Positions 6,365 through 15,282 of a stretch of DNA of 18,553 nt are shown here, piece after piece. A program made the position numbers and the translations under genes. Under the pieces are notes generated by a model, which worked only from the letters and a program-made list of their open reading frames with translations, was not told the DNA's origin and did not search any database. Origin of the DNA: JAVBQU01 sp031548675. Its GTDB lineage: Bacteria > Bacteroidota > Bacteroidia > Bacteroidales > P3. Each line of letters begins with the position of its first letter. Position 1 is the first letter of the stretch. The stretch is taken from assembly GCA_031548675.1 (NCBI GenBank), contig JAVBQU010000084.1, positions 1 to 18,553 on the forward strand, given 5' to 3'.

Positions 6365-9286
6365 CTATTTCTTCAAAACCGCATTATAAATCTGTTCGTG
6401 AATTTTAAGCCTGATTTGAGATTTAGATAATTTGTTGCTCGAAGCATCGGGACAAACCCTGTTGGATAAAAAGATATATATTAAATCATATTGCGGATCT
6501 GCCCAAAATAAACAACCCGTAAAGCCCGTATGTCCGAAACTTTGAGGCGAAACGCCGGTATAAACATGGGTGCTTTTACTTACCGGATTTTCGGGTTTTT
6601 CAAAACCCAATGCCCGGCGGTTTCCTTTATAATAGCACGTATTAAAAGTGTCTATCGTTGCTTTCTCAAAAATCTGAACTCCGTCATAAGTTCCCCCTTG
6701 CAGCAGCATTTCGGTTAAAATAACCAAATCGCCTGTATTGGAAAACAAACCGGCATGTCCTGAAATTCCTCCCAGCAAAGCAGCTCCCGGATCGTGAACA
6801 TAACCTTGTATCAACTGCTTGCGAAAAACCGTATCATATTCGGTAGGAATAATCTGGTTGCGGGGAAATTTCTCTAAGGGGTTAAAAGTAGTATGGGTTA
6901 AATTTAGTTTTTCATAAATATTCTCAGCCGCATACTCGTCTACAGTTTTACCGGTAAGCTGCAATATAATTTCTGCCATAATATAAAATCCTATATCGCT
7001 ATATACATATTTATGAGGATTATCACTGCTTTGTAGAATCCGGTTGTAAATATATTCACGCATTTTTTTAGTTCCATATAAACTATCCGCAACATGATAG
7101 GGAAAATCATCACTCTGTACTTTTGAAAAATACTTGGGAGCGGTATCAGGCACTATCAAGCTTTTGTAAAAAGGAATCCATGCTGTCAAACCTGCATTAT
7201 GGCTCATAATTTCGCGGATAGTTAAGTTTCCTTTCACTTTAGATTTTTTGAAAGCAGGAATATACGTTGAAATAGGTTTATCCAAATCAATTTTACCTTT
7301 TTCATACAATTTCATCATCGATAGTGTTGTTGCCATCACTTTGGTTATAGATGCCACATCATATAAATCGGATAATTCAACAGCAATGGTATCATCATAA
7401 GTATGTGTACCAAAAGCTTTATTGTAAATAATATTTCCGTCTTTGGCAACCAATACTTGACAGCCGGGATAAATTCTTTCGGTTATACCCATTTGAGCCA
7501 GCATATCAATGGTATCAAAATATGCCGTATTTAAGCCCGCTTCTTGTGGAACGCTTTGGGTTAAATCTTTTTTAGAAGTGATAAGTCCGCTATACAAAGG
7601 AAATTGACTTGAAGCGGTAACAGGAAGTTTTCCCCTGAAATAATCGAAGCCGAAAATCTTATTTACCACCGTTTGATATGCATATTTCGATTGTTGGTAG
7701 CCCATAACCAAAGCATCCATATTACCAAAGTCGCTGATATTTTGTAAAACATAAGGATTGGCAAAAAGGCATAAAACAGTCTTTTTAGCTCGTTTGCTTA
7801 TTGTATTTACCAACTCTAAGCTACGTTTTGATATGCCAAAATTATTTTGAGCATTACCGCTAAGTGTCCCCTGCAAGGTCATAATTACCACATCATACGT
7901 TTCTATATCCTGAAGAAAGCGTTCAAGTTCCGATTTGGTAATCTTATCCTGTACTTGAAAATGCTTTGCCTTTGCATAGATATCCATAGTTTTCCCAAAT
8001 TCGCTAATATAGCTTGGGCTTATCGCTACATCGGCAATTTTTTTCTCATCTACATTGGTAATAGGTAATAGGTTATGTTTGTTGAGCAGTAAGGTAGCCG
8101 CTTCTGCAAAGATTTCGGTAGAAATATTATCGAAATTATTCCCTTTAAAAGCTTTTACATCATAGTTTTGACTATATAACGGCTGAGGTTTATTCAAACC
8201 CAAATTATACTTGGCAGTAAGTACTTTTTTGCATTTTTCTTCAATCATATCCATCGTAATAATACCCTTATCAATGGCACTTTTAACGGAATCGATAGCT
8301 GCGGAAACATTTTCGGGCAAAAGCAAAACATCTACACCGGCAGCCAAAGCCTTAACAGCAATGTCACCACACGAGAAATAATTGGTTATCCCTTTCATCT
8401 CCAACCCGTCCGTGTATACGATACCCTTATATCCTAAATCTTTTCTCAATAAATCGGTTACTATTTTGGGGGATAAAGAGGATGGCAGATTTGAGGTTGT
8501 ATCGTAAGCCAATACAGAAAGATGGGCTACCATAACGCCGTCTGCTCCTTTTTTAATCAAATATTTGTAAGGATATAAAGCAACAGAATCGATATGTTGC
8601 TGGGAAGTTTTTACCAAAGGAAGCGAAACATGAGAATCGGATTCAGTATCTCCGTGTCCGGGAAAATGCTTGAGCGAAGTATAAATATTATGATCCTGCA
8701 AAGCTTTCATATACATATAAGCTTTACGGGCAACATTATCGGGGTCTTCGCCAAAAGAACGCGTTCCGATAACAGGGTTGCTCCGGTTGCTGTTTACATC
8801 TATACAGGGAATAAAATCTAAATGAATTCCCGCTTTTTTCATTTGCAAAGCTACTTCAACGCCCATAGCATAAACCACACTGTCGTTGCTCATTGCTCCC
8901 AAAGTAAGCTGGCGGGGAAATGCCGGAATACTATCCAAACGCATGGCTAAGCCCCATTCTGCATCCATCGAAAACCAAAGCGGCGTACGGGCAATTTTTT
9001 GATAGTAATCTACCAACGATACTTGGGCATAGGGTGTTCCTTTAAAAAAACAAACTCCACCCACATTGTAGCGGCGGATATTATTTACGGCTGTATCGTA
9101 ATCTTTTCCCTGCATTTCGGCAGGAGAACGGATAATCATCAATTGGGCAATTTTCTCTTCTAAGGGCAAGGCTTTATATACCGAATCGACCCAGCGGGAT
9201 TTGGACGTATTTTGCGGTTTGGTTTGAGAAAAAGAAATAAAGGATATATGCAGAAAAAGTAAGCCGAAAGCAAGATAACGAAACAT
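6365..9286 (-). CDS. GH3 beta-N-acetylglucosaminidase fused to a serine hydrolase (beta-lactamase fold)
   Basis: About 973 residues from the ATG at 9286; an in-frame TTG three codons earlier is a less likely start. Residues 1-20 form a signal peptide ending SFS-Q, so it is exported. The N-terminal half is glycoside hydrolase family 3 of the NagZ type: KHFPGHGDT (206-214) with the His-Asp catalytic pair, DSH (217-219), and TDGLEM with the presumed nucleophile Asp293. A GH3 C-terminal alpha/beta domain follows (about 390-560, ending FRGKLPVT). The last 390 residues are a class C beta-lactamase/DD-peptidase-type domain with S646-x-x-K649, Y762-S-D and HTGFTG (919-924) in place of KTG. The two domains suggest one periplasmic enzyme cleaving both the sugar and the peptide or ester parts of muropeptides. 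I recall this fusion from other Bacteroidota. All key residues look intact. Confidence 0.95.
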   Translation of the reverse strand: MFRYLAFGLLFLHISFISFSQTKPQNTSKSRWVDSVYKALPLEEKIAQLMIIRSPAEMQGKDYDTAVNNIRRYNVGGVCFFKGTPYAQVSLVDYYQKIARTPLWFSMDAEWGLAMRLDSIPAFPRQLTLGAMSNDSVVYAMGVEVALQMKKAGIHLDFIPCIDVNSNRSNPVIGTRSFGEDPDNVARKAYMYMKALQDHNIYTSLKHFPGHGDTESDSHVSLPLVKTSQQHIDSVALYPYKYLIKKGADGVMVAHLSVLAYDTTSNLPSSLSPKIVTDLLRKDLGYKGIVYTDGLEMKGITNYFSCGDIAVKALAAGVDVLLLPENVSAAIDSVKSAIDKGIITMDMIEEKCKKVLTAKYNLGLNKPQPLYSQNYDVKAFKGNNFDNISTEIFAEAATLLLNKHNLLPITNVDEKKIADVAISPSYISEFGKTMDIYAKAKHFQVQDKITKSELERFLQDIETYDVVIMTLQGTLSGNAQNNFGISKRSLELVNTISKRAKKTVLCLFANPYVLQNISDFGNMDALVMGYQQSKYAYQTVVNKIFGFDYFRGKLPVTASSQFPLYSGLITSKKDLTQSVPQEAGLNTAYFDTIDMLAQMGITERIYPGCQVLVAKDGNIIYNKAFGTHTYDDTIAVELSDLYDVASITKVMATTLSMMKLYEKGKIDLDKPISTYIPAFKKSKVKGNLTIREIMSHNAGLTAWIPFYKSLIVPDTAPKYFSKVQSDDFPYHVADSLYGTKKMREYIYNRILQSSDNPHKYVYSDIGFYIMAEIILQLTGKTVDEYAAENIYEKLNLTHTTFNPLEKFPRNQIIPTEYDTVFRKQLIQGYVHDPGAALLGGISGHAGLFSNTGDLVILTEMLLQGGTYDGVQIFEKATIDTFNTCYYKGNRRALGFEKPENPVSKSTHVYTGVSPQSFGHTGFTGCLFWADPQYDLIYIFLSNRVCPDASSNKLSKSQIRLKIHEQIYNAVLKK

Positions 9287-9350
9287 GATAATCAAATATT
9301 CAACAGGTTAATAATTTATCTATCTCTTGTACAATTCATACAGGATAATG

Positions 9351-9358
9351 CAAAGATA
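9351..9358 (-). promoter_or_regulatory. Candidate -7 box, proximal, for the GH3-serine hydrolase gene
   Basis: Read on the - strand this is TATCTTTG followed by C, a full TAnnTTTG match, placing the start site about 58 bp before the ATG at 9286. No TTTG -33 box lies at the usual distance. The 11-mer TGCAAAGATAA here is repeated exactly at 9551-9561. Confidence 0.45.
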
Positions 9359-9552
9359 AATGAAATTGCTGTTCGTAAAATATTTTGAAGAAATAATAAC
9401 TAAGAAAAGGATGTTAATTATAAAATTAACGATTCATAGATACTGACTAAAAAGAAAATGGTATTTATATAGTAATCCCAAATAATCCGTTAATATTATT
9501 ATCACATTTTACCCATATACTTATTAAGTAAAAGAATATAACAAGAGCCTTG

Positions 9553-9587
9553 CAAAGATAAGCTCCATTGCTCTTTTCATAATCAAA
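9553..9587 (-). promoter_or_regulatory. Candidate distal promoter for the GH3-serine hydrolase gene
   Basis: On the - strand, TTTG (9587-9584) is followed after 23 nt by TATCTTTG (9560-9553). The spacing is at the long end of the accepted range. If used, it gives a leader of about 260 nt that runs through the proximal box and one AT hairpin. Confidence 0.4.
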
Positions 9588-9753
9588 TACATATAGACGC
9601 ATTAAAATCAGCATTTTAATAGTAATATTTTTCCAAAAACGCTTGTGGATAAATAGTTAGTCCACACATAAATAATTGCATAGTTAAATAGTAATTTTAC
9701 CATTTAATATGAGTAATACTCGTCAATAACGAATTATAAACTACATCATCATA

Positions 9754-12700
9754 ATGAAACGAATTTTCATCTTATTAAGCTTGTCGCTCTGTTTGCAGAT
9801 GGGCATACAAGCACAAAAGACAGCAATTTACCGCGACCCCGAAGCTAAATTTAAAGAAGCTATCGAATTAACCCATAAACAAAAGTATGGTGCAGCTCAA
9901 AAACTGTTTTACGAAGTACAGCAAAGTATAGAAAATACCGACGCTTTGCTTTATGCCGATGCTCAATATTACATAGCTTATTGTGCTGCCCAGCTATATA
10001 ACAAAGATGCGGATTATGAATTTAAGAAATTCATTCAGGCTTATCCCTCTAATTCAAAAATAAGCTTGGCATATTTCAATTTGGGAACTTTTTATTATGA
10101 ACAAAAGAACTACAAAGAAGCTTTAGCCAATTTTACGGAAGTAAAAACATCGGATTTGGATGCAGCTCAATTGGACGAATATAATTTCAAGCTGGGGTAT
10201 TGTTATTTTATGTCAGATAAGTTTGCCGAAGCTAAGCCTTACTTGGAAGCTGCCAAAAACGGCAATACTAAATATTCCATTCCTGCGACTTATTATTACG
10301 GACATATTGCTTATGCGGAAAAGCGTTACGATGCAGCATTAAAATGTTTCACATCTTTAAAAGATGACCCTACCTTTGGAGAAATAGTTCCTTACTATAT
10401 TGCTCAAATCTATTTTTTACAGGATAATCACGATAAGCTGATAGAAGTAGCCAAACCTTTATTAGACAAAGCATCTGCTAAACGTATGCCTGAAATAGCC
10501 CACATGATAGGAACGGCTTATTACACCAAAAGCGATTTCCCGAATTCCATCAAATATTTGGAAATCTATGCAGAGAAAGCTCCCAGCTTATTAACTTCGC
10601 ATGATTATTACCAATTGGGTTATGCTTATTATACTACAGGAAAGTATAAACAGGCTATCGAGCAGTTCAAAATGATTTCGGACAGCAGCGAAATGATGAT
10701 GCAGAATACATATTACCACATGGCAATGAGCTATATCAAAGCCGGAGATAAAGTATCTGCACGCACGTTTTTTGCAACAGCAAGCAAAATGAATGCCGAC
10801 GCTAAGGTAAAAGAAGATGCTTTATTTAATTATGCCAAAGTGTCGTATGAACTATCTATGAATCCGTACAACGAAGCCATCGATGCCTTACAGCAATATA
10901 TTAATGAATATCCTAACAGCAGAAATAAGGATGAGATACATGGATTTTTGGCTGATATTTACATGTCTACCAAAAACTATAAGGAGGCTTTGGTTTCGTT
11001 AGAAAAGATAACCTACAAAGATGCCAAGCTGTACAAAGCCTATCAGCGTATTTGCTATAACCGAGGCGTAGAGCTTTTTAATGAAAATAAATACGACGAA
11101 GCTTTGGATTTATTCAACAAAGCGATTGAAAAGAATTACAACCAAACATTGTACTTAGAAAGCATGTATTGGAAAGGTGAAATTTTATACCGCAAAGAAA
11201 AATACACCGAAGCCGAACCTGTATTGAAAAATTTCTACTTCAGCGACGGAGCGAAAAATGTAGCTGAATACAATATGGCTAATTACACATTGGGATATAC
11301 TTATTTAAAAATCCAACGTTACAGCGATGCCAATTTTTGCTTCAAACGTTTTTTGAGTAACATATCATCAGAGCCGAAAAATATTGTAAACGACGTGTAT
11401 GTACGTTTAGGCGACAGCTATTATATTTTAAAGGAATACAATCCAGCTATTGAAAATTATACTAAAGCTGTTGAAAGAAAGTCTTTAGATGCCGATTATG
11501 CCATGTATCAAAAAGCTATATCGCAAGGAGCATTAAATAACTTTGAAAGCAAAATTGGAACTTTAGAAAAACTGATAGCCAACTACAGCCAATCTACTTA
11601 TGTGGCTCCGGCAAAATACGAAATAGCCAACACCTATCTTCTATTGGATAAAGGAGATAAAGCTAGTATGTATTTCAACGACTTGGTTAAAAATCATCCA
11701 TCAAGCAGCTATGTAAAAACAGCCATGTTTAAAACCGGTTTGGTACAATACCAACAATCTAATTATGATGATGCATTGGTAACCTTTAAATCTATTGTAA
11801 GCAAATATCCCGGAACGCCCGAAGCCCGCAATTCTATCGAAACTATCCGTAATATCTATGCGGCTATGAACCAAATTGACGACTTCTTTGCATACGCCAA
11901 AGATATTCATTTTGTAAATGTATCGGAAACCGAAAAAGATTCGTTAACCTACGCCACTGCTGAGAATTTTTATATGAATGGCGATTGTAACAATGCTTCT
12001 AAAGGCTTTAAAAACTACATAGAGAAATATCAGAATGGATTTTTTATTAATGCGGCACATTATTACTTAGCTGATTGCGAATATAAATCGGGAGATTTTG
12101 AAAGTGCTTTAAAGCATTATGATTTTGCATCTAACAAAGTAAAAAACACATACACCGAAAAATCTCTGCAACGTGCGGCTGATATTTGTTACAATAAAAA
12201 GGATTACCGCAATGCGGCAGTATATTTCGAACAGCTTGAAAAAATAGCCGAAGTCCCTTCTGTTATTACCTCCTCGCAAATAGGAAGTATGAAATGCCAT
12301 TACTATTTATCGGAATATGATAAAGCTTTGGCAGCAGCCCAAAAATTGCTTCCCAACGAAAAAGCCATGCAGCAAATGCATGATGAAATATATTTAGTTA
12401 TAGCCAATTCTTCATCCAAACTCAGCAAAATGAATGAAGCCGCTCAAGCCTATGAAGCTATCAAACATTCTAAAAACGGAGATATACAAGGCGAAGCTAT
12501 TTACAATTTAGCCCAAATGGCTTACGGAAAAGGGGATTTGGAAGGGTCTGAAAAAATTATTTTTGCTTATATAAGCGATGCTCCTTCTAACGATTACTGG
12601 CTGGCATCCTGTTATATTCTTTGGGCAGATATTTATAGTGCTAAAGGCAATACTTTCCAAGCCAAGCAAACTTTGCAAAGTATTGTAGAAAACTACGACG

Positions 12701-12822
12701 GCGAAGATTTAAAAAATGTAGCCAAAGCAAAATTACAACAGATAGAAACGAAAGAAAAAGAAGAAGCAGCCAAGCGTAAACAAGAAAAAGAGGCTCGGGA
12801 AAAAGTGGAAAGCAGTTTTTAA
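9754..12822 (+). CDS. Large secreted tetratricopeptide-repeat protein
   Basis: 1022 residues. Residues 1-20 form a signal peptide (cleavage after IQA), and no lipobox fits Cys13, so it is probably soluble in the periplasm or attached to the outer membrane through partners. Almost all of the rest is TPR-like helix pairs, recognisable from recurring A/G-Y-Y, 'YxxA', 'KYDEALDLFNKAI' and 'YPxSxxx' patterns, for example at about residues 98-125, 282-300, 376-400, 440-462 and 636-690. The last 30 residues are a highly charged Lys/Glu stretch, likely coiled coil. Such arrays are protein-binding scaffolds, and no enzymatic motif is seen. The next gene, 117 bp downstream, encodes an outer-membrane barrel, so the two probably act together. 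A role in envelope assembly or secretion is inference. No convincing promoter was found. Confidence 0.9.
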   Translation: MKRIFILLSLSLCLQMGIQAQKTAIYRDPEAKFKEAIELTHKQKYGAAQKLFYEVQQSIENTDALLYADAQYYIAYCAAQLYNKDADYEFKKFIQAYPSNSKISLAYFNLGTFYYEQKNYKEALANFTEVKTSDLDAAQLDEYNFKLGYCYFMSDKFAEAKPYLEAAKNGNTKYSIPATYYYGHIAYAEKRYDAALKCFTSLKDDPTFGEIVPYYIAQIYFLQDNHDKLIEVAKPLLDKASAKRMPEIAHMIGTAYYTKSDFPNSIKYLEIYAEKAPSLLTSHDYYQLGYAYYTTGKYKQAIEQFKMISDSSEMMMQNTYYHMAMSYIKAGDKVSARTFFATASKMNADAKVKEDALFNYAKVSYELSMNPYNEAIDALQQYINEYPNSRNKDEIHGFLADIYMSTKNYKEALVSLEKITYKDAKLYKAYQRICYNRGVELFNENKYDEALDLFNKAIEKNYNQTLYLESMYWKGEILYRKEKYTEAEPVLKNFYFSDGAKNVAEYNMANYTLGYTYLKIQRYSDANFCFKRFLSNISSEPKNIVNDVYVRLGDSYYILKEYNPAIENYTKAVERKSLDADYAMYQKAISQGALNNFESKIGTLEKLIANYSQSTYVAPAKYEIANTYLLLDKGDKASMYFNDLVKNHPSSSYVKTAMFKTGLVQYQQSNYDDALVTFKSIVSKYPGTPEARNSIETIRNIYAAMNQIDDFFAYAKDIHFVNVSETEKDSLTYATAENFYMNGDCNNASKGFKNYIEKYQNGFFINAAHYYLADCEYKSGDFESALKHYDFASNKVKNTYTEKSLQRAADICYNKKDYRNAAVYFEQLEKIAEVPSVITSSQIGSMKCHYYLSEYDKALAAAQKLLPNEKAMQQMHDEIYLVIANSSSKLSKMNEAAQAYEAIKHSKNGDIQGEAIYNLAQMAYGKGDLEGSEKIIFAYISDAPSNDYWLASCYILWADIYSAKGNTFQAKQTLQSIVENYDGEDLKNVAKAKLQQIETKEKEEAAKRKQEKEAREKVESSF

Positions 12823-12918
12823 AACCCATAATGAATCTGGTGATGCGTTACACGTAACTGAAAAAAGGATAATACAAATGAAATACTTTTCTTCTCACGT
12901 TTCACCTCTCACTTTTTA

Positions 12919-12926
12919 TAATTTTG
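12919..12926 (+). promoter_or_regulatory. Candidate -7 box for the outer-membrane barrel gene
   Basis: TAATTTTG fits TAnnTTTG and predicts a transcript start near 12933. That leaves 7 nt before the ATG at 12940 but a more usual 28 nt before the alternative ATG at 12961. The -33 element is weak (TTTC at 12900, spacing 15), so the gene may instead be transcribed from the TPR gene. Confidence 0.35.
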
Positions 12927-12939
12927 AAATAAAACAAAC

Positions 12940-14691
12940 ATGAAATATATTCAATTTAAAATGAAAACAAAAATATGGGCAGTGTTATTACTTACAATGC
13001 CTGTTGCAGCAATGGCACAGCAAACCGCTCCCGAGCAAGCCATAAAAGGAGATAAAGATGCTGTGGTTACGGTTATTTCATCCTATAACCCTACCTTGTC
13101 CGATATGCATAAAATCAATACTTCGCCATCGGTCTATGACACCACCGATACCAAGCCGGAATTAAATTACAGCATTTCGTCCAAACGGGTAAATACATCC
13201 ATTGCTTTGGAAAATATAAAAGCGGCTAAGTTTTTAGGCGAACCGATTGATAAGCTGTATAATTCGTATTTAAAAGTAGGTTTAGGTACTTTTCCTACAT
13301 CGTATATAGATGCTTATTATAATTCGCTTCGTTCCAAAGAATCGGCTTACGGCATACATGTAAAATCATTCAACACTTTTAATCAGATTAAAGATTATGC
13401 AGAACGTTCATCGCAAGGGGAAAACTCTATCAATCTGTTTGGTAAGAAGTTTTATGACCGTTACACTTTAGCGGCTAATGTAGGTTATAATTATAATTTT
13501 GCCAATTTCTACGGCTTTAAACCTAAAGATTTTCCTGAATTAACTTATGACAAAAAAGATTTGAGACAGCATTTCAATATTTTTAACTGGGGTATTTCTT
13601 TATACAATAATAAAATTAAAGACGGTTTATTCAACAACAGAACCAATTTTACAGGTTATTACTGGGCTGATAAGTATAAAACCAACGAGCTAAATTTGAA
13701 ATTGGATGGAGATATTAACCTTACTCAGCAATTTTTCAAAACATCTGATACAAAACAAACTTTGGGCGTACAATACAGCTTAGATTATTTTCATAATGGC
13801 TACGACAGCACAGCTCGCAATACAGGCTTATTGAAATTACAACCCTATATTAAATTGGATTTTGAAACTGTAAAACTTACTGCCGGATTAGACTTTGCAG
13901 GCGTTTTCGATACCATAAGTCCTTCGGTATATTTACATCCTATGGTAGATGTAAGAGTTAATTTATGGGAAAACTATTTGGTGTTATTTGGCGGAATTAC
14001 AGGAGAAACCATGAAAAATACGGCAAATATGCTTACAACGGCTAATCCTTACCTAAAACCAGCGCCTGCATTAGGATATAGCAATAACCGGTTCAGCCTT
14101 TATGCCGGATTTTCTTCGTCCATGTGGCAGAATTTGGATGTAAAAATTTACGGACAGTATATGATGTATGATAATCTGGCATTATTGTTAAATGATACCA
14201 ATAGCTTTAAAAATACAGGCTATTATCTTAACAACCAGTTCAAGGCTATATATGATGATGCTAATATTGTAAAACTGGGTGCAGAAGCAATGTATAACAA
14301 CAGAGAAGATTTAAGCATCGGATTTGCGTTTAATTATTACCATTATGATATGCTGAGCGAAGAAGCAGCATGGCATAAATCGCCGATAGAAACCTCATTG
14401 ATGGTTCGTTATTCGCTGGTTGATAAAATTATTATCAAACTGAATGCCCTGTATGCAGGATCCATGAAAGCACCTATGTATAACCGAACTTTAGACACTC
14501 CTGCTTTTGAAACCGTTAAAGTAAACAAAAACGGCAGCTTCGACCTAAGTTTAGGTGCAGAATATCAATATAACAAACTTCTTTCTGCATTCATAAACCT
14601 TAATAATATTACCAATTCGCATTATATGCAATGGAACAATTATCCGGTTCAAGGTTTTAATGTAATGTTAGGAGTTACCTTAAATTTTTAA
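12940..14691 (+). CDS. Outer-membrane beta-barrel protein (TonB-receptor-like barrel without plug)
   Basis: 583 residues from the ATG at 12940. A second ATG at 12961 gives a tidier signal peptide (MKTKIWAVLL... cleaved after AMA) and may be the true start. The mature N-terminus (VTVISSYNPTLSDMHKINTSP) leads into a segment ending GEPIDKLYNSYLKVGLG, after which alternating aromatic/polar strands dominate: many N/Y/F pairs, 'YTLAANVGYNYNF', 'LGAEYQYNKLLSAFINLNNITN'. The protein ends in Phe, as outer-membrane barrels do. The C-terminal strands resemble those of TonB-dependent receptors, but no room exists for a full plug domain, so it is unlikely to be a normal receptor. It is paired with the TPR gene upstream, and a terminator at 14714-14747 ends the unit. 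The function is unknown. Confidence 0.85.
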   Translation: MKYIQFKMKTKIWAVLLLTMPVAAMAQQTAPEQAIKGDKDAVVTVISSYNPTLSDMHKINTSPSVYDTTDTKPELNYSISSKRVNTSIALENIKAAKFLGEPIDKLYNSYLKVGLGTFPTSYIDAYYNSLRSKESAYGIHVKSFNTFNQIKDYAERSSQGENSINLFGKKFYDRYTLAANVGYNYNFANFYGFKPKDFPELTYDKKDLRQHFNIFNWGISLYNNKIKDGLFNNRTNFTGYYWADKYKTNELNLKLDGDINLTQQFFKTSDTKQTLGVQYSLDYFHNGYDSTARNTGLLKLQPYIKLDFETVKLTAGLDFAGVFDTISPSVYLHPMVDVRVNLWENYLVLFGGITGETMKNTANMLTTANPYLKPAPALGYSNNRFSLYAGFSSSMWQNLDVKIYGQYMMYDNLALLLNDTNSFKNTGYYLNNQFKAIYDDANIVKLGAEAMYNNREDLSIGFAFNYYHYDMLSEEAAWHKSPIETSLMVRYSLVDKIIIKLNALYAGSMKAPMYNRTLDTPAFETVKVNKNGSFDLSLGAEYQYNKLLSAFINLNNITNSHYMQWNNYPVQGFNVMLGVTLNF

Positions 14692-14713
14692 AGAATGGAA
14701 AAGGTTATTATAC

Positions 14714-14747
14714 AAAAGACTAGGTATTCATTGCTTAGTCTTTTTTT
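14714..14747 (+). terminator. Rho-independent terminator after the barrel gene
   Basis: AAAAGACTA (14714-14722) pairs with TAGTCTTTT (14736-14744) across a 13-nt loop, and the T-run extends to 14747. It lies 23 bp after the stop codon. Confidence 0.75.
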
Positions 14748-14804
14748 ATGCTAATGATTAAGCTCAACATATTTATATCTTGTTTACTAATTAACTGAAA
14801 CATC

Positions 14805-15170
14805 ATGGCGGAACATAATGATTTAGGCAAAAAAGGAGAAGAAATAGCGGAGGAATATCTTAAGCAAAAAGGCTATACGGTTTTAGCAACCAATTGGCAT
14901 TACGGAAAAACCGAAATAGATATAATTGCGTCGCAAGGCGGATATATTGTATTTGTAGAAGTAAAAACCCGAAGCACAGCTTATTTCGGAGAGCCTTACA
15001 CATCGGTCACCAAAAGCAAACAAAAAAGCTTGATATTGACGGCTAATGCCTTTGTTATACAACGCAATATTAATCTGGATGCCCGTTTTGATATTATTTC
15101 TATCGTTTTCAAAAACGGACAGCCTCATATAGAACATTTAGAACGGGCATTTTACCCCACCGCCCGTTAA
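14805..15170 (+). CDS. yraN: YraN family (UPF0102) nuclease-fold protein
   Basis: 121 residues, the usual family length, with no signal peptide. YraN proteins have a restriction-endonuclease-like PD-(D/E)xK fold; the biological role is not settled. Visible here are GKKGEEIAEEYLKQKGY (8-24) at the N-terminus, the active-site Asp39 in KTEIDII, and V-E52-V-K54 in FVEVKTRS, which together form the nuclease-type signature. Conserved RFD precedes the C-terminal IISIVF strand. It lies between the barrel terminator and lysS, which has its own promoter starting 4 bp after this stop codon, so yraN is probably a single-gene unit. No TAnnTTTG box was found in the 57 bp between the terminator and the ATG. 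Confidence 0.93.
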   Translation: MAEHNDLGKKGEEIAEEYLKQKGYTVLATNWHYGKTEIDIIASQGGYIVFVEVKTRSTAYFGEPYTSVTKSKQKSLILTANAFVIQRNINLDARFDIISIVFKNGQPHIEHLERAFYPTAR

Positions 15171-15173
15171 GCT

Positions 15174-15205
15174 TTTGGGATTTTAAGTCAAAATCCGTAA
15201 ATTTG
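15174..15205 (+). promoter_or_regulatory. Bacteroidota-type promoter for lysS
   Basis: TTTG (15174-15177), a 20-nt spacer, then TAAATTTG (15198-15205), identical in layout to the promoter at 4310. Transcription should start near 15212 and yield a leader of about 92 nt. The spacer contains a perfect inverted repeat, GGATTTT-AAGTC-AAAATCC (15178-15196), that a regulator could bind. Confidence 0.75.
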
Positions 15206-15223
15206 CATCTTTCACAAAATAAC

Positions 15224-15282
15224 AGTGACGAGTAACACGTAACGGGTAAGGGACTTGTCACATGTCACGCGTTACCCGTTAC
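15224..15282. repeat. GTAAC/GTGAC-type degenerate repeat in the lysS leader
   Basis: The stretch is built from variants of GTAAC, GTGAC and GTTAC. GTAACGGGTAA (15239-15249) pairs perfectly with TTACCCGTTAC (15272-15282) over a 22-nt spacer, so the lysS leader RNA would carry an 11-bp hairpin just before the start codon region. It shares AGTGACGAGT with 18106-18115 and ACACGTAAC with 12850-12858. Confidence 0.6.

Larger units (their letters stand above)
9287..9753. other. AT-rich divergent intergenic region (467 bp)
   Basis: No open frame worth calling. It holds two - strand TATCTTTGC promoter-like boxes (9350-9358, 9552-9560) and two perfect AT hairpins: GTTAATT-ATAA-AATTAAC at 9413-9430 and ATTAAAAT-CAGC-ATTTTAAT at 9601-9620. 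TGTGGATAA at 9644-9652 is an exact DnaA-box sequence, and the imperfect pair GTGGA...TCCAC spans 9645-9665. A weak + strand box TAATTTTA at about 9692 is the only promoter candidate for the TPR gene. One DnaA box is not enough to call an origin. Confidence 0.6.

Noticed and set aside
9283..9295. TTG start three codons upstream for the GH3-serine hydrolase gene
   Set aside because: The ATG at 9286 gives a normal signal peptide (MFRYLAFG...) without invoking a rare start codon.
9287..9753. Replication origin in the 467-bp AT-rich spacer
   Set aside because: Only one exact DnaA box is present, there is no box cluster, and dnaA, dnaN or similar neighbours are absent.
15224..15282. CRISPR-like or T-box element before lysS
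   Set aside because: The words are degenerate and not regularly spaced, so it is not CRISPR. T-box leaders are a Gram-positive feature with specifier and antiterminator motifs not seen here.
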